Below, piece by piece: positions 1 through 5,301 of a stretch of DNA of 6,268 bases. Each line of letters starts with the position of its first letter. Position 1 is the stretch's first letter. The notes under the pieces were generated by a model that worked only from the letters and a program-made list of their open reading frames with translations, was not told the DNA's origin and searched no databases. This DNA comes from an uncultured Fusibacter sp. (GTDB lineage: Bacteria; Bacillota; Clostridia; Peptostreptococcales; Acidaminobacteraceae), in NCBI GenBank assembly GCA_937958285.1, contig CALFXQ010000266.1:1-6268 (forward strand), in the 5' to 3' direction. The translations under genes and the position numbers were made by a program.

Positions 1-168
1 ACAACAACGGCTGCAACCACCACAACAACGGCTGAAACCACCACAACAACGGCTGAAACCACCACAACAACGGCTGCAACCACCACAACAACGGCTGCAA
101 CCACCACAACAACGGCTGAAACCACCACAACAACGGCTGCAACCACCACAACGACGGCTGCAACCACA
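1..168 (+). repeat. Tandem array of eight 21-bp repeats in the surface-protein stalk
   Basis: Eight head-to-tail 21-bp units with consensus acaacaacggctgMaaccac plus a final c start at 1, 22, 43, 64, 85, 106, 127 and 148. The array continues off the left edge, so the copy number is a minimum. Units are identical apart from one switch, gca or gaa, giving Ala or Glu in the order A,E,E,A,A,E,A,A, and two further substitutions in the last unit. The 21-bp length keeps frame, so copy-number change by slippage or recombination would alter stalk length without breaking the gene. Confidence 0.95.
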
Positions 169-645
169 ACAACCACGGTACCAACAACCACAGTACCAGA
201 AACAACCACGGTACCAACAACCACAGTACCAGAAACAACTACGGTACCAACAACCACAGTACCAGAAACAACCACGGTACCAACCACCACTAGCACTGAA
301 ACGACTACAATAGAAACAATTGTGACGACTACAGTGCCAACAACAACAGCACCTGAAACAACAGTACCGACAACGACGACTACAGTAACAACTACAGCAC
401 CAACAACACAACCAGAAACAACCACTGTAGTGATTGAAGAAGAAACTGTACCTTTGGGTAATCTTGATGAAAACTCAGAGAATGACCTGGTTTTCAATGA
501 GATAGTACCATTAGGTGCTGCTGAGCTTCCTCAAACTGGTGAAGCGGGTATTGGTTTGTTACAGTGGATCGGTACAATGTTTATGATGTTCGGATTATGG
601 TTATTGTTAAAAGATAGAAAATTCAATCGGGGATCTGCTTCATAG
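1..645 (+). CDS. Thr-rich LPQTG cell-wall-anchored surface protein, C-terminal part (5' end outside window)
   Basis: The reading frame is open from the first base to the TAG at 643-645, giving 214 visible residues. The true start and any N-terminal functional domain lie upstream of the window. A GTG at 322 in the same frame is only an internal valine codon. Visible residues 1-56 are eight copies of a 7-residue unit, TTTA(A/E)TT. Residues 57-100 are three 11-residue units (TTTVPTTTVPE) plus a diverged fourth, followed by degenerate Thr/Pro/Val sequence to about 142. An acidic segment with two VPLG motifs (150-153 and 169-172) leads to LPQTG at 176-180, a hydrophobic span at about 182-203 and a basic tail starting KDRK. 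This is the standard sortase sorting signal: cleavage between T and G and covalent linkage to peptidoglycan are expected from the family. The Thr-rich part is probably an extended, possibly O-glycosylated stalk that holds the missing domain away from the wall (inference). The ligand or enzymatic role cannot be told from this fragment. No sortase gene is in the window. Confidence 0.9.
   Translation, partial: TTTAATTTTTAETTTTTAETTTTTAATTTTTAATTTTTAETTTTTAATTTTTAATTTTTVPTTTVPETTTVPTTTVPETTTVPTTTVPETTTVPTTTSTETTTIETIVTTTVPTTTAPETTVPTTTTTVTTTAPTTQPETTTVVIEEETVPLGNLDENSENDLVFNEIVPLGAAELPQTGEAGIGLLQWIGTMFMMFGLWLLLKDRKFNRGSAS
169..300 (+). repeat. Tandem array of 33-bp repeats in the surface-protein stalk
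   Basis: Three near-identical 33-bp units start at 169, 202 and 235, each encoding TTTVPTTTVPE. The third differs by one synonymous change (act for acc). A fourth unit (268-300) matches in its first half and then diverges to encode TTTSTE. From 301 to about 423 the same Thr/Val/Pro/Glu composition continues with no regular period, as expected at the decayed edge of an expanded array. Confidence 0.92.
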
Positions 646-671
646 TAGATTTAGTTGACTTCTTTTAACGC

Positions 672-708
672 AAAAACACCTTAGAGTTCTAGGCCCTAAG
701 GTGTTTTT
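672..708. terminator. Rho-independent terminator, probably bidirectional
   Basis: A perfect 13-bp stem pairs 672-684 (aaaaacaccttag) with 696-708 (ctaaggtgttttt) around an 11-nt loop. A run of seven T at 704-710 forms the plus-strand tail. On the minus strand the A-run at 672-676 gives a five-base T tract. It lies between the convergent stop codons at 645 and 722, so it can end both the surface-protein transcript and the phosphatase transcript. Confidence 0.93.
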
Positions 709-721
709 TTATGCGATGATA

Positions 722-1534
722 TTAATTTTCAAGATCTACATAAGTGTTTATTTGCGTTACTAATGATCGATTTCCAACAATGATATTATATAATCCGTCG
801 CTTTCTTGTTCATAGAAAACACCGCCAGATTCGAGAATCATCAGCTTAGCAGCGGCTATATCCCAAAGGCTCAAGCGCAGTTCCCAAAAGGCATCTAGAT
901 GGCCCGCAGCCACTAACATCAAGTCGTAAGCAGCAGCTCCCATTCGTCGCAGGCCTCTAACTTTTGGGATTATGCGTGCTGCGTTTTCAGCATTACTGTT
1001 TCTTGCAGTAGCGCGGTCATAGGGGAATCCTGTAGCCACGACACAAGTATTTAGGGTCTCTTTAGTAGAAATCGAGCATCTGTTGCCGTTGAGATAAGCG
1101 CCCTTGAATATTTGAGAAACGGCTAAATCGCCGATTATAGGTGAGAAAATAACACCGAATTGCGGTTGACCGTTCTCCCAAAGGGCTATAGAGACTGCAA
1201 ACACCGGCAAACCGGAGGCGAAGTTGGTCGTGCCATCTAGTGGATCCACAATCCAAAGCCGTCTTGATGTACTTTGTATTTGTCCGCCTTCTTCACTGAG
1301 AATAGCATCTTCGGGAAAGAGCTGCCTCAACACTTGGACAATTCTTTGATCGGAAGTTCTATCAACTTCTGTAACAAGGTCAACTCCAGAAGACTTTGTT
1401 TCTGTTGTAAGATTAAGGCATCTAAAATGCTCTGATTGGAAATTCCCCACTTCGAGGGCAAGGTCTATAACAGGCCAAAATTCTGATTCAAGCACACTGT
1501 GCCACCAAGGTGTTGTGAGATTTGAGGTATTCAT
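722..1534 (-). CDS. Inositol monophosphatase family protein
   Basis: This is a 270-residue Mg2+-dependent sugar/inositol phosphatase of the IMPase/SuhB superfamily, close to the usual 250-270 residues. Visible motifs: DLVTEVD at 52-58; the metal-binding EEGG at 81-84, with E81 aligned to the human IMPase Glu70 ligand; the signature DPLDGTTNF at 97-105, with D97 and D100 as metal ligands; and the C-terminal WD motif at 224-225, with D225 as the last ligand. The motif after WD reads IAAAK rather than the commoner VAAG, a mild variation. All catalytic residues are present, so it should be active. The substrate is uncertain: members hydrolyse inositol-1-phosphate, fructose-1,6-bisphosphate, histidinol phosphate or 3'-phosphoadenosine 5'-phosphate, and the neighbours do not decide. 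The start is supported by GGAGGT (reverse complement of 1541-1546) six bases upstream and by the ATGA overlap with the upstream gene. It is the second gene of a two-gene minus-strand operon. Confidence 0.92.
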   Translation of the reverse strand: MNTSNLTTPWWHSVLESEFWPVIDLALEVGNFQSEHFRCLNLTTETKSSGVDLVTEVDRTSDQRIVQVLRQLFPEDAILSEEGGQIQSTSRRLWIVDPLDGTTNFASGLPVFAVSIALWENGQPQFGVIFSPIIGDLAVSQIFKGAYLNGNRCSISTKETLNTCVVATGFPYDRATARNSNAENAARIIPKVRGLRRMGAAAYDLMLVAAGHLDAFWELRLSLWDIAAAKLMILESGGVFYEQESDGLYNIIVGNRSLVTQINTYVDLEN

Positions 1535-1842
1535 TCATGGACCTCCTCGGATAAGGACATGTTTTGATAGGGTTGACCATTCACAATGAGTGAAATCCGC
1601 GTATCGACTGTGATCTGTGGATGTTCAAAGTCCATGGCATCTTTAGGGTAGGAGATGACCTGCGTGACCATGGCGTTTGGTCCAGGTGAAGTTGTGGTGA
1701 TGTTTAAATACAACGTGTCGACCTCATAAATGGCTGAGGTTATTTTTATGTGGTAGCCACCAGTTGACTTCTGCCCCCAGTCTACTTGAATCTTATAGTG
1801 ATTAGACCCTTGATGAGATAAAGAAGCGGTAATATTTGACAT
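1531..1842 (-). CDS. Small protein resembling the PrcB C-terminal domain
   Basis: This is a 103-residue protein whose layout resembles the PrcB_C domain family, named after the PrcB subunit of a Treponema surface protease complex. The features seen are a GQKSTGGY segment at 23-30, alternating hydrophobic beta-type stretches (17-21, 31-38, 44-50), a PGPNA turn at 53-57, and VTQVISYP at 59-66. The family normally shows a PTGGY-like loop, a P-G-P turn and a (Q)xxxYP motif in that order. The match is from memory of the family pattern, not a search. PrcB-type proteins are often secreted or are domains of larger envelope proteins. This one has no signal peptide, lipobox or membrane segment and is the bare domain, so it is probably cytoplasmic. 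AAAAGGAG (reverse complement of 1851-1858) lies eight bases before the ATG. Its TGA overlaps the next ATG (ATGA at 1534-1531), so translation of the phosphatase is probably coupled to it. The function is unknown. Confidence 0.8.
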   Translation of the reverse strand: MSNITASLSHQGSNHYKIQVDWGQKSTGGYHIKITSAIYEVDTLYLNITTTSPGPNAMVTQVISYPKDAMDFEHPQITVDTRISLIVNGQPYQNMSLSEEVHE

Positions 1843-1860
1843 GAAATGTACTCCTTTTAC

Positions 1861-1890
1861 TTGGGTTGAAGGCGCCTTTTCGGGTATACT
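1861..1890 (+). promoter_or_regulatory. Candidate sigma-A promoter for the Ldh2-family gene, with a palindrome in the spacer
   Basis: TATACT at 1885-1890 is a good -10 element. TTGGGT at 1861-1866 is a weak -35 with an 18-bp spacer. Transcription would start near 1897, about 36 bases before the ATG at 1933. The spacer contains the perfect 10-bp palindrome AAGGCGCCTT (1869-1878), which could be a regulator site or chance. The region also lies upstream of the divergent minus-strand operon, for which no convincing promoter pair was found. Confidence 0.45.
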
Positions 1891-1932
1891 GTAAGAAGTG
1901 CAACGCGAAATGGAAGGAAAGGGGCAATATTT

Positions 1933-3012
1933 ATGAGGACATTGAGCTTTGAAGTGCTTGAAAATTACATGAAGGACATCTTAATCGCGGCGGGAGTTCC
2001 TCACAGAGATGCGGCGATATGCGCAGATGTACTTATAAGTGCAGATAAACAAGGCATAGATTCCCATGGCATTGGAAGACTAAAACCCATCTATATCGAT
2101 CGCATTCGCGAGGGTATTATCAATCCAATAACGGCGGTGACAATAGTAAAAGAAGGGCCGACGACAGCTGTACTCGATGCTAATAACGGCATGGGGCAAG
2201 TTGTATCAAAACAAGCCATGCAAATGGCCATCGACAAAGCGAAGAAGTTTGGAATGGGCATGGTAGTGGTTCGCAATTCAAATCATTATGGTATTGCTGG
2301 CTACTACACCACGATGGCAACAGATCAAGGCCTAATCGGGGTTACGGGTACAAATGCAAGACCTTCTATCGCCCCCACATTCGGCGTGGAGAATATGTTG
2401 GGAACAAATCCGCTCACATTTGGCATGCCCACCGACGAGGCATTCCCCTTTGTTCTAGATTGTGCCACGTCGGTGACCCAAAGAGGTAAAATCGAGGTTT
2501 ATCAACGCTTGCATAAAGATTTACCAAGCGGTTGGGTCATTGGTGGCGACGGCAGTGACAGAACAGATACTGAACAAGTGCTTATAGATTTAGTAACAGG
2601 TGGTGCTGCACTTACACCACTTGGAGGCATTGGAGAGGAACAAGGGGGCTACAAAGGGTATGGCTATGCGACGGTAGTTGAAATTCTATCAGCTGCACTG
2701 GCCGGAGGGGCATTTTTAAAAGCCCTATCCGGACATTCAGATGGAAAAAAAGTCCCCTATCGACTAGGGCACTTTTTCATCGCAATAGATATCGAAGCAT
2801 TTACCACACAAGAGGCATTCAGAGAGACCACAGGTGATATCTTGAGAGCTTTAAGAGCTTCGCAAAAGGCTCCTGGACAAAACAGAATTTATACAGCTGG
2901 CGAGAAAGAACACGATGCCTTTCTCAGTAGGTCTGTAAGTGGTGTGCCACTGAATGAAGCTCTAGAAAAAGACATCGCGGCATTAAAGGCGATTTACGAC
3001 ATTGTGGTCTAG
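1933..3012 (+). CDS. Malate/L-lactate dehydrogenase, type-2 (Ldh2/MDH2) oxidoreductase family
   Basis: This is a 359-residue member of the Ldh_2 family of NAD(P)-dependent 2-hydroxyacid dehydrogenases (malate, lactate, ureidoglycolate, sulfolactate), unrelated in fold to classical Rossmann LDH/MDH. The length is typical. Family landmarks: DSHGIGR at 43-49, with the conserved Ser44-His45; RNSNHYGIAGYY at 114-125, containing the catalytic His (H118); GTNARPSIAPTFG at 139-151; GTNPLTFGMP at 157-166; the DCATS segment at 176-180; and GGYKGYG at 238-244. These support an intact soluble enzyme that reduces a 2-oxoacid or oxidises the matching 2-hydroxyacid. The exact substrate cannot be read from sequence and the neighbours do not point to allantoin or sulfonate metabolism. 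The start is backed by AAAGGGG (1918-1924) eight bases upstream. It appears monocistronic: the next gene is convergent, with stop codons 11 bp apart and no clear hairpin between them. Confidence 0.93.
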   Translation: MRTLSFEVLENYMKDILIAAGVPHRDAAICADVLISADKQGIDSHGIGRLKPIYIDRIREGIINPITAVTIVKEGPTTAVLDANNGMGQVVSKQAMQMAIDKAKKFGMGMVVVRNSNHYGIAGYYTTMATDQGLIGVTGTNARPSIAPTFGVENMLGTNPLTFGMPTDEAFPFVLDCATSVTQRGKIEVYQRLHKDLPSGWVIGGDGSDRTDTEQVLIDLVTGGAALTPLGGIGEEQGGYKGYGYATVVEILSAALAGGAFLKALSGHSDGKKVPYRLGHFFIAIDIEAFTTQEAFRETTGDILRALRASQKAPGQNRIYTAGEKEHDAFLSRSVSGVPLNEALEKDIAALKAIYDIVV

Positions 3013-3023
3013 CAATGGACGAC

Positions 3024-3455
3024 TTAAGCACTCCACTCGCAGTTATAACGCACTAAATCGAGTGGATGGTCTTTAATGCGCTTACAAGTAAATCCGTAGC
3101 CCTTAAAAAAACGCATAGCGCTCTCGTCTACCTCAATAACCATTTTCTTGTACTGACGATCTTGTCGCGCGAAATCGATTAAGCTTTTGGCAAAACCGTG
3201 CTTTTGGCTTTGCTTGCGTACAGCAATGTGCTTGATTACAAACTGATATCTGTCAATTTCTGTACCGCCAAGTACGCCAACCGCTTGGCCATCGACTTCT
3301 AGTACATAGAAACGGCCTTGTGTCTTTCCGTAAACGGACTGTGCGATGCTCTGTAATTTACCGCGGGTGCAGGCGACCACGCACATTTCTAAGACCTCAG
3401 CGATATCATCGCGTTCATAAATTTCATTTGTTTGCTCGATTAATCGAATTTTCAT
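3024..3455 (-). CDS. GNAT family N-acetyltransferase
   Basis: This is a 143-residue single-domain acetyltransferase of the GNAT superfamily, which transfers an acetyl group from acetyl-CoA to an amine. Evidence: a beta strand reading FYVLEVDGQAVGVLGG at 49-64; the motif A block at 73-92 with the Q-K-H-G-F-A turn (84-89) that forms the pyrophosphate-binding loop (Q/RxxGxG/A); and the C-terminal motif B, RFFKGYGF at 115-122. Length and order fit a small GNAT. The acceptor substrate cannot be predicted, and no toxin-type partner gene lies beside it. The start is decided by GGGGAGGT (reverse complement of 3462-3469) six bases before the ATG. It is divergent from the lipoprotein cyclophilin, with which it shares a 129-bp upstream region, and convergent with the dehydrogenase. 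Confidence 0.92.
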   Translation of the reverse strand: MKIRLIEQTNEIYERDDIAEVLEMCVVACTRGKLQSIAQSVYGKTQGRFYVLEVDGQAVGVLGGTEIDRYQFVIKHIAVRKQSQKHGFAKSLIDFARQDRQYKKMVIEVDESAMRFFKGYGFTCKRIKDHPLDLVRYNCEWSA

Positions 3456-3476
3456 GGTTCCACCTCCCCTAGAGTT

Positions 3477-3543
3477 TACCAGTTATTCTGGTATAATTGC
3501 ATTATGGGTATTGCCTTAATCATACCCGATTTTAATCTAAAAT
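3477..3543. promoter_or_regulatory. Four consecutive dyad symmetries in the divergent GNAT/cyclophilin control region
   Basis: Four perfect inverted repeats tile this stretch almost without gaps: TACCAG-N5-CTGGTA (3477-3493), ATAAT-TGC-ATTAT (3493-3505), GGGTAT-N10-ATACCC (3506-3527) and ATTTTA-ATC-TAAAAT (3529-3543). The first two overlap the -10 box of the plus-strand promoter, as repressor sites often do. None has a T-run that would make it a terminator. Binding proteins cannot be named, and AT-rich short palindromes can arise by chance. Confidence 0.4.
3489..3497 (+). promoter_or_regulatory. Extended -10 promoter (TGG-TATAAT) for the cyclophilin gene
   Basis: TATAAT at 3492-3497 is a consensus -10 box preceded by TG plus one base (3489-3491), the extended -10 form that can work without a good -35. 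No good -35 is found 16-18 bp upstream. Transcription would start near 3504, giving an untranslated leader of about 80 nt before the ATG at 3585. That leader contains two of the dyads described for 3477-3543. Confidence 0.55.
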
Positions 3544-3584
3544 AGTCACTTAATATCAATCTTTTATCTGAAGAGGAGCAAAAA

Positions 3585-4337
3585 ATGAATCAGCAACTAA
3601 AAAATTACTCAAAAAAATTTAGGGCATATGTGGCAGTGCTCGTCATTGTACTCGTCGTTTTAGCTATCAGTGGGTGTCAGCAAAGCCCTGTAGTCGGAGA
3701 AAATAGTGAAACAGAAGAGACCAAAACACCTGTGGAAACCACTGAAGCGAGCCAACAAGAGACAGAATCTCAAGTCGCTAATGGGTTGATTCCAGAGCCT
3801 TTAACTGCAGTGCCAACAGATCGTCCACTGGTTACAATCGAAATGAACGACGGTCAGAAAATAGTTTTGGCCCTCTATCCGGAATTTGCACCCAATACAG
3901 TCAATAATTTTATTGAGTTGGCGGAGTCCAAATTCTACGATGGTCTAATTTTTCACAGGGTTATCAATGGTTTTATGATACAAGGTGGGGATCCTCAAGG
4001 TCTTGGTATCGGTGGTCCTGGCTATGGAATTCCAGGAGAGTTTAAAGACAACGCATTTGACAACCCCATTAATCACAGGCCGGGAATTATTTCAATGGCG
4101 CGATCATCGGACCCAAATTCAGCGGGTTCTCAGTTCTTTATTTGCCAGGGGGAAACAGGCTTCTTAGACAATCAGTATGCGGGGTTTGGACAGGTTGTGG
4201 AAGGCCAAGAGGTGGTGGATTCAATTGCTCAAGTTCAAGTGGATGGCAGTGATAAACCACTTAAAGATGTAATTATGAAATCTGTGACCGTTACGCGCCA
4301 AGGCTATACCTTTGATGCCGTAGAGAAACTTAAGTAA
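3585..4337 (+). CDS. Lipoprotein cyclophilin-type peptidyl-prolyl cis-trans isomerase
   Basis: This is a 250-residue secreted lipoprotein with a cyclophilin domain, expected to catalyse cis-trans isomerisation of Xaa-Pro bonds in exported proteins on the outer face of the membrane. Residues 1-13 are basic, 14-28 hydrophobic, and the lipobox ISGC (28-31) puts the lipidated Cys at 31. A flexible Glu/Thr/Gln-rich linker (about 32-80) precedes the enzyme domain at 82-238. Catalytic landmarks matching human cyclophilin A: FHRVINGFMIQGGDP at 123-137 (R125 as Arg55, Q133 as Gln63), ISMAR at 169-173, SQFFI at 182-186, and FLDNQYAGFGQV at 193-204. In the last motif Phe and Tyr replace CypA Trp121 and His126, as is common in bacterial forms. 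The active site looks complete. The start is fixed by AGAGGAG (3572-3578), six bases upstream. A CDF transporter gene follows after 11 bp, so the two are probably co-transcribed. Confidence 0.95.
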   Translation: MNQQLKNYSKKFRAYVAVLVIVLVVLAISGCQQSPVVGENSETEETKTPVETTEASQQETESQVANGLIPEPLTAVPTDRPLVTIEMNDGQKIVLALYPEFAPNTVNNFIELAESKFYDGLIFHRVINGFMIQGGDPQGLGIGGPGYGIPGEFKDNAFDNPINHRPGIISMARSSDPNSAGSQFFICQGETGFLDNQYAGFGQVVEGQEVVDSIAQVQVDGSDKPLKDVIMKSVTVTRQGYTFDAVEKLK

Positions 4338-4348
4338 GGGGTTTAAGT

Positions 4349-5257
4349 ATGAACGACGAATCACGCGAATCTTCGAGAGGCGCGCAGATCAATAGGGTGG
4401 CTTTGCTGGGCATTGGGGGCAATGTACTCTTGTTGGGCATGAAGCTTACGGTAGGCTTTGCAACGCGCTCACAGGCGATGATCGCAGATGGTCTAAACAG
4501 TGCAGGCGATGTATTTGCCTCGGGGATGACCTATATTGGCAATGCAATTGCCTCTAGACCAGACGATGACGATCATCCTTATGGTCACGGTAAAGCAGAG
4601 TACCTCTTTTCAATGATTATTAGCATGTCACTTTTACTGGTGGCAATTTCGATTTTTAGAAGTGCACTATTGAGTCTCGTCGAACGCCAGGTGTATACCT
4701 TTTCAATATGGTTGGTTGTCGTTTCAGTGGGTACAATGGTTATGAAGTACGGACTCTATATTTATGCCAAAAATGTGGGACGAGCTCACAATAGTCTTTT
4801 GGCCCATGCCAATGCAGAAGACCATCGCAACGATATCTTCGTTTCATCGCTAACACTACTAACGGTAGTGACTGGATTCTTTAACTGGTACTTTATCGAT
4901 GCGATAGCCGGTATGGCCATCGCCCTTTGGATTGGGTTTACAGGGACAAAAATCTTTGCCAGCTCTTATCAGGTCTTGATGGATACCACCCTTGACGAAG
5001 CCATTAAAGCGCAGATGAAATCCCAAATCGAAGATATTGAAGGCGTCGACCATCTCGATGCTCTTGTATCAAAACCTGTAGGCCTCAACCATCTACTCAT
5101 TGTTAAAATTTCCATCGACGGCCAAATAACAGTTTCGCAAGGACACGATATCGGCAATGCAGTAAAGAAGCTTCTGTTGAATTACGAGCTGGTGGACGAC
5201 GTGGTTGTCCATTTAAATCCCGCTCAAGAACATCCGCAAAAGGGGTATCTCAAATAG
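4349..5257 (+). CDS. Cation diffusion facilitator (CDF) family transporter, possibly Mn2+ exporter
   Basis: This is a 302-residue integral membrane metal/proton antiporter of the CDF family, which exports divalent metals from the cytoplasm. Six membrane spans are visible at about 16-36, 42-66, 86-108, 116-140, 162-180 and 183-205, followed by a soluble C-terminal dimerisation domain (about 212-295). HPYGHGKAE at 76-84 is the conserved loop between spans 2 and 3. Aligned by eye with E. coli FieF/YiiP (Asp45, Asp49, His153, Asp157), the transport site reads N50-x3-D54 in span 2 and D158-x3-D162 at the start of span 5. Zn-type members usually have His at one or both first positions. An Asn/Asp-Asp/Asp set is the pattern I associate with Mn-type CDFs such as MntE, so manganese is the best guess, with Fe or Co possible. 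AAGGGG (4336-4341) overlaps the preceding stop codon and sits seven bases before the ATG, consistent with one operon with the cyclophilin. Confidence 0.93.
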   Translation: MNDESRESSRGAQINRVALLGIGGNVLLLGMKLTVGFATRSQAMIADGLNSAGDVFASGMTYIGNAIASRPDDDDHPYGHGKAEYLFSMIISMSLLLVAISIFRSALLSLVERQVYTFSIWLVVVSVGTMVMKYGLYIYAKNVGRAHNSLLAHANAEDHRNDIFVSSLTLLTVVTGFFNWYFIDAIAGMAIALWIGFTGTKIFASSYQVLMDTTLDEAIKAQMKSQIEDIEGVDHLDALVSKPVGLNHLLIVKISIDGQITVSQGHDIGNAVKKLLLNYELVDDVVVHLNPAQEHPQKGYLK

Positions 5258-5301
5258 CGACGCATTCTAAATAATTGTGGCCTAAATTAAGGGGGAAACG
5301 T

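Noticed and set aside
1..168. Possible CRISPR array because of the regular short repeats
   Set aside because: The units are directly contiguous, with no unique spacers, and encode an in-frame Thr-rich peptide that continues into a sorting signal. It is a coding tandem repeat.
322..645. A separate 107-residue gene starting at GTG 322
   Set aside because: The same frame is open without interruption back to base 1 with the same Thr-rich composition, and no Shine-Dalgarno precedes 322. It is the end of a longer gene.
1531..1842. The STGGY segment read as the first loop of a chagasin-type cysteine-protease inhibitor
   Set aside because: The other two inhibitor loops (GxGG and RPW/F types) are not visible, and the later PGP and YP elements fit a PrcB-like domain better.
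1861..1932. A promoter for the minus-strand PrcB-like/phosphatase operon
   Set aside because: The reverse strand offers TATACC-like and TTGCAC-like hexamers, but at about 9 bp spacing and not a usable 16-18 bp, so no site is called.
3013..3023. A terminator between the convergent dehydrogenase and GNAT genes
   Set aside because: The gap is only 11 bp and no GC-rich stem with a T-tract was found in or around it.
3506..3527. The GGGTAT-N10-ATACCC hairpin as an intrinsic terminator for the GNAT or cyclophilin gene
   Set aside because: The stem is short, there is no T-run after it on either strand, and it lies upstream of both genes rather than at an end.
4859..5157. Short minus-strand open frames inside the CDF gene
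   Set aside because: They lie opposite a gene with clear family motifs, have no ribosome binding site of note and resemble no known protein.
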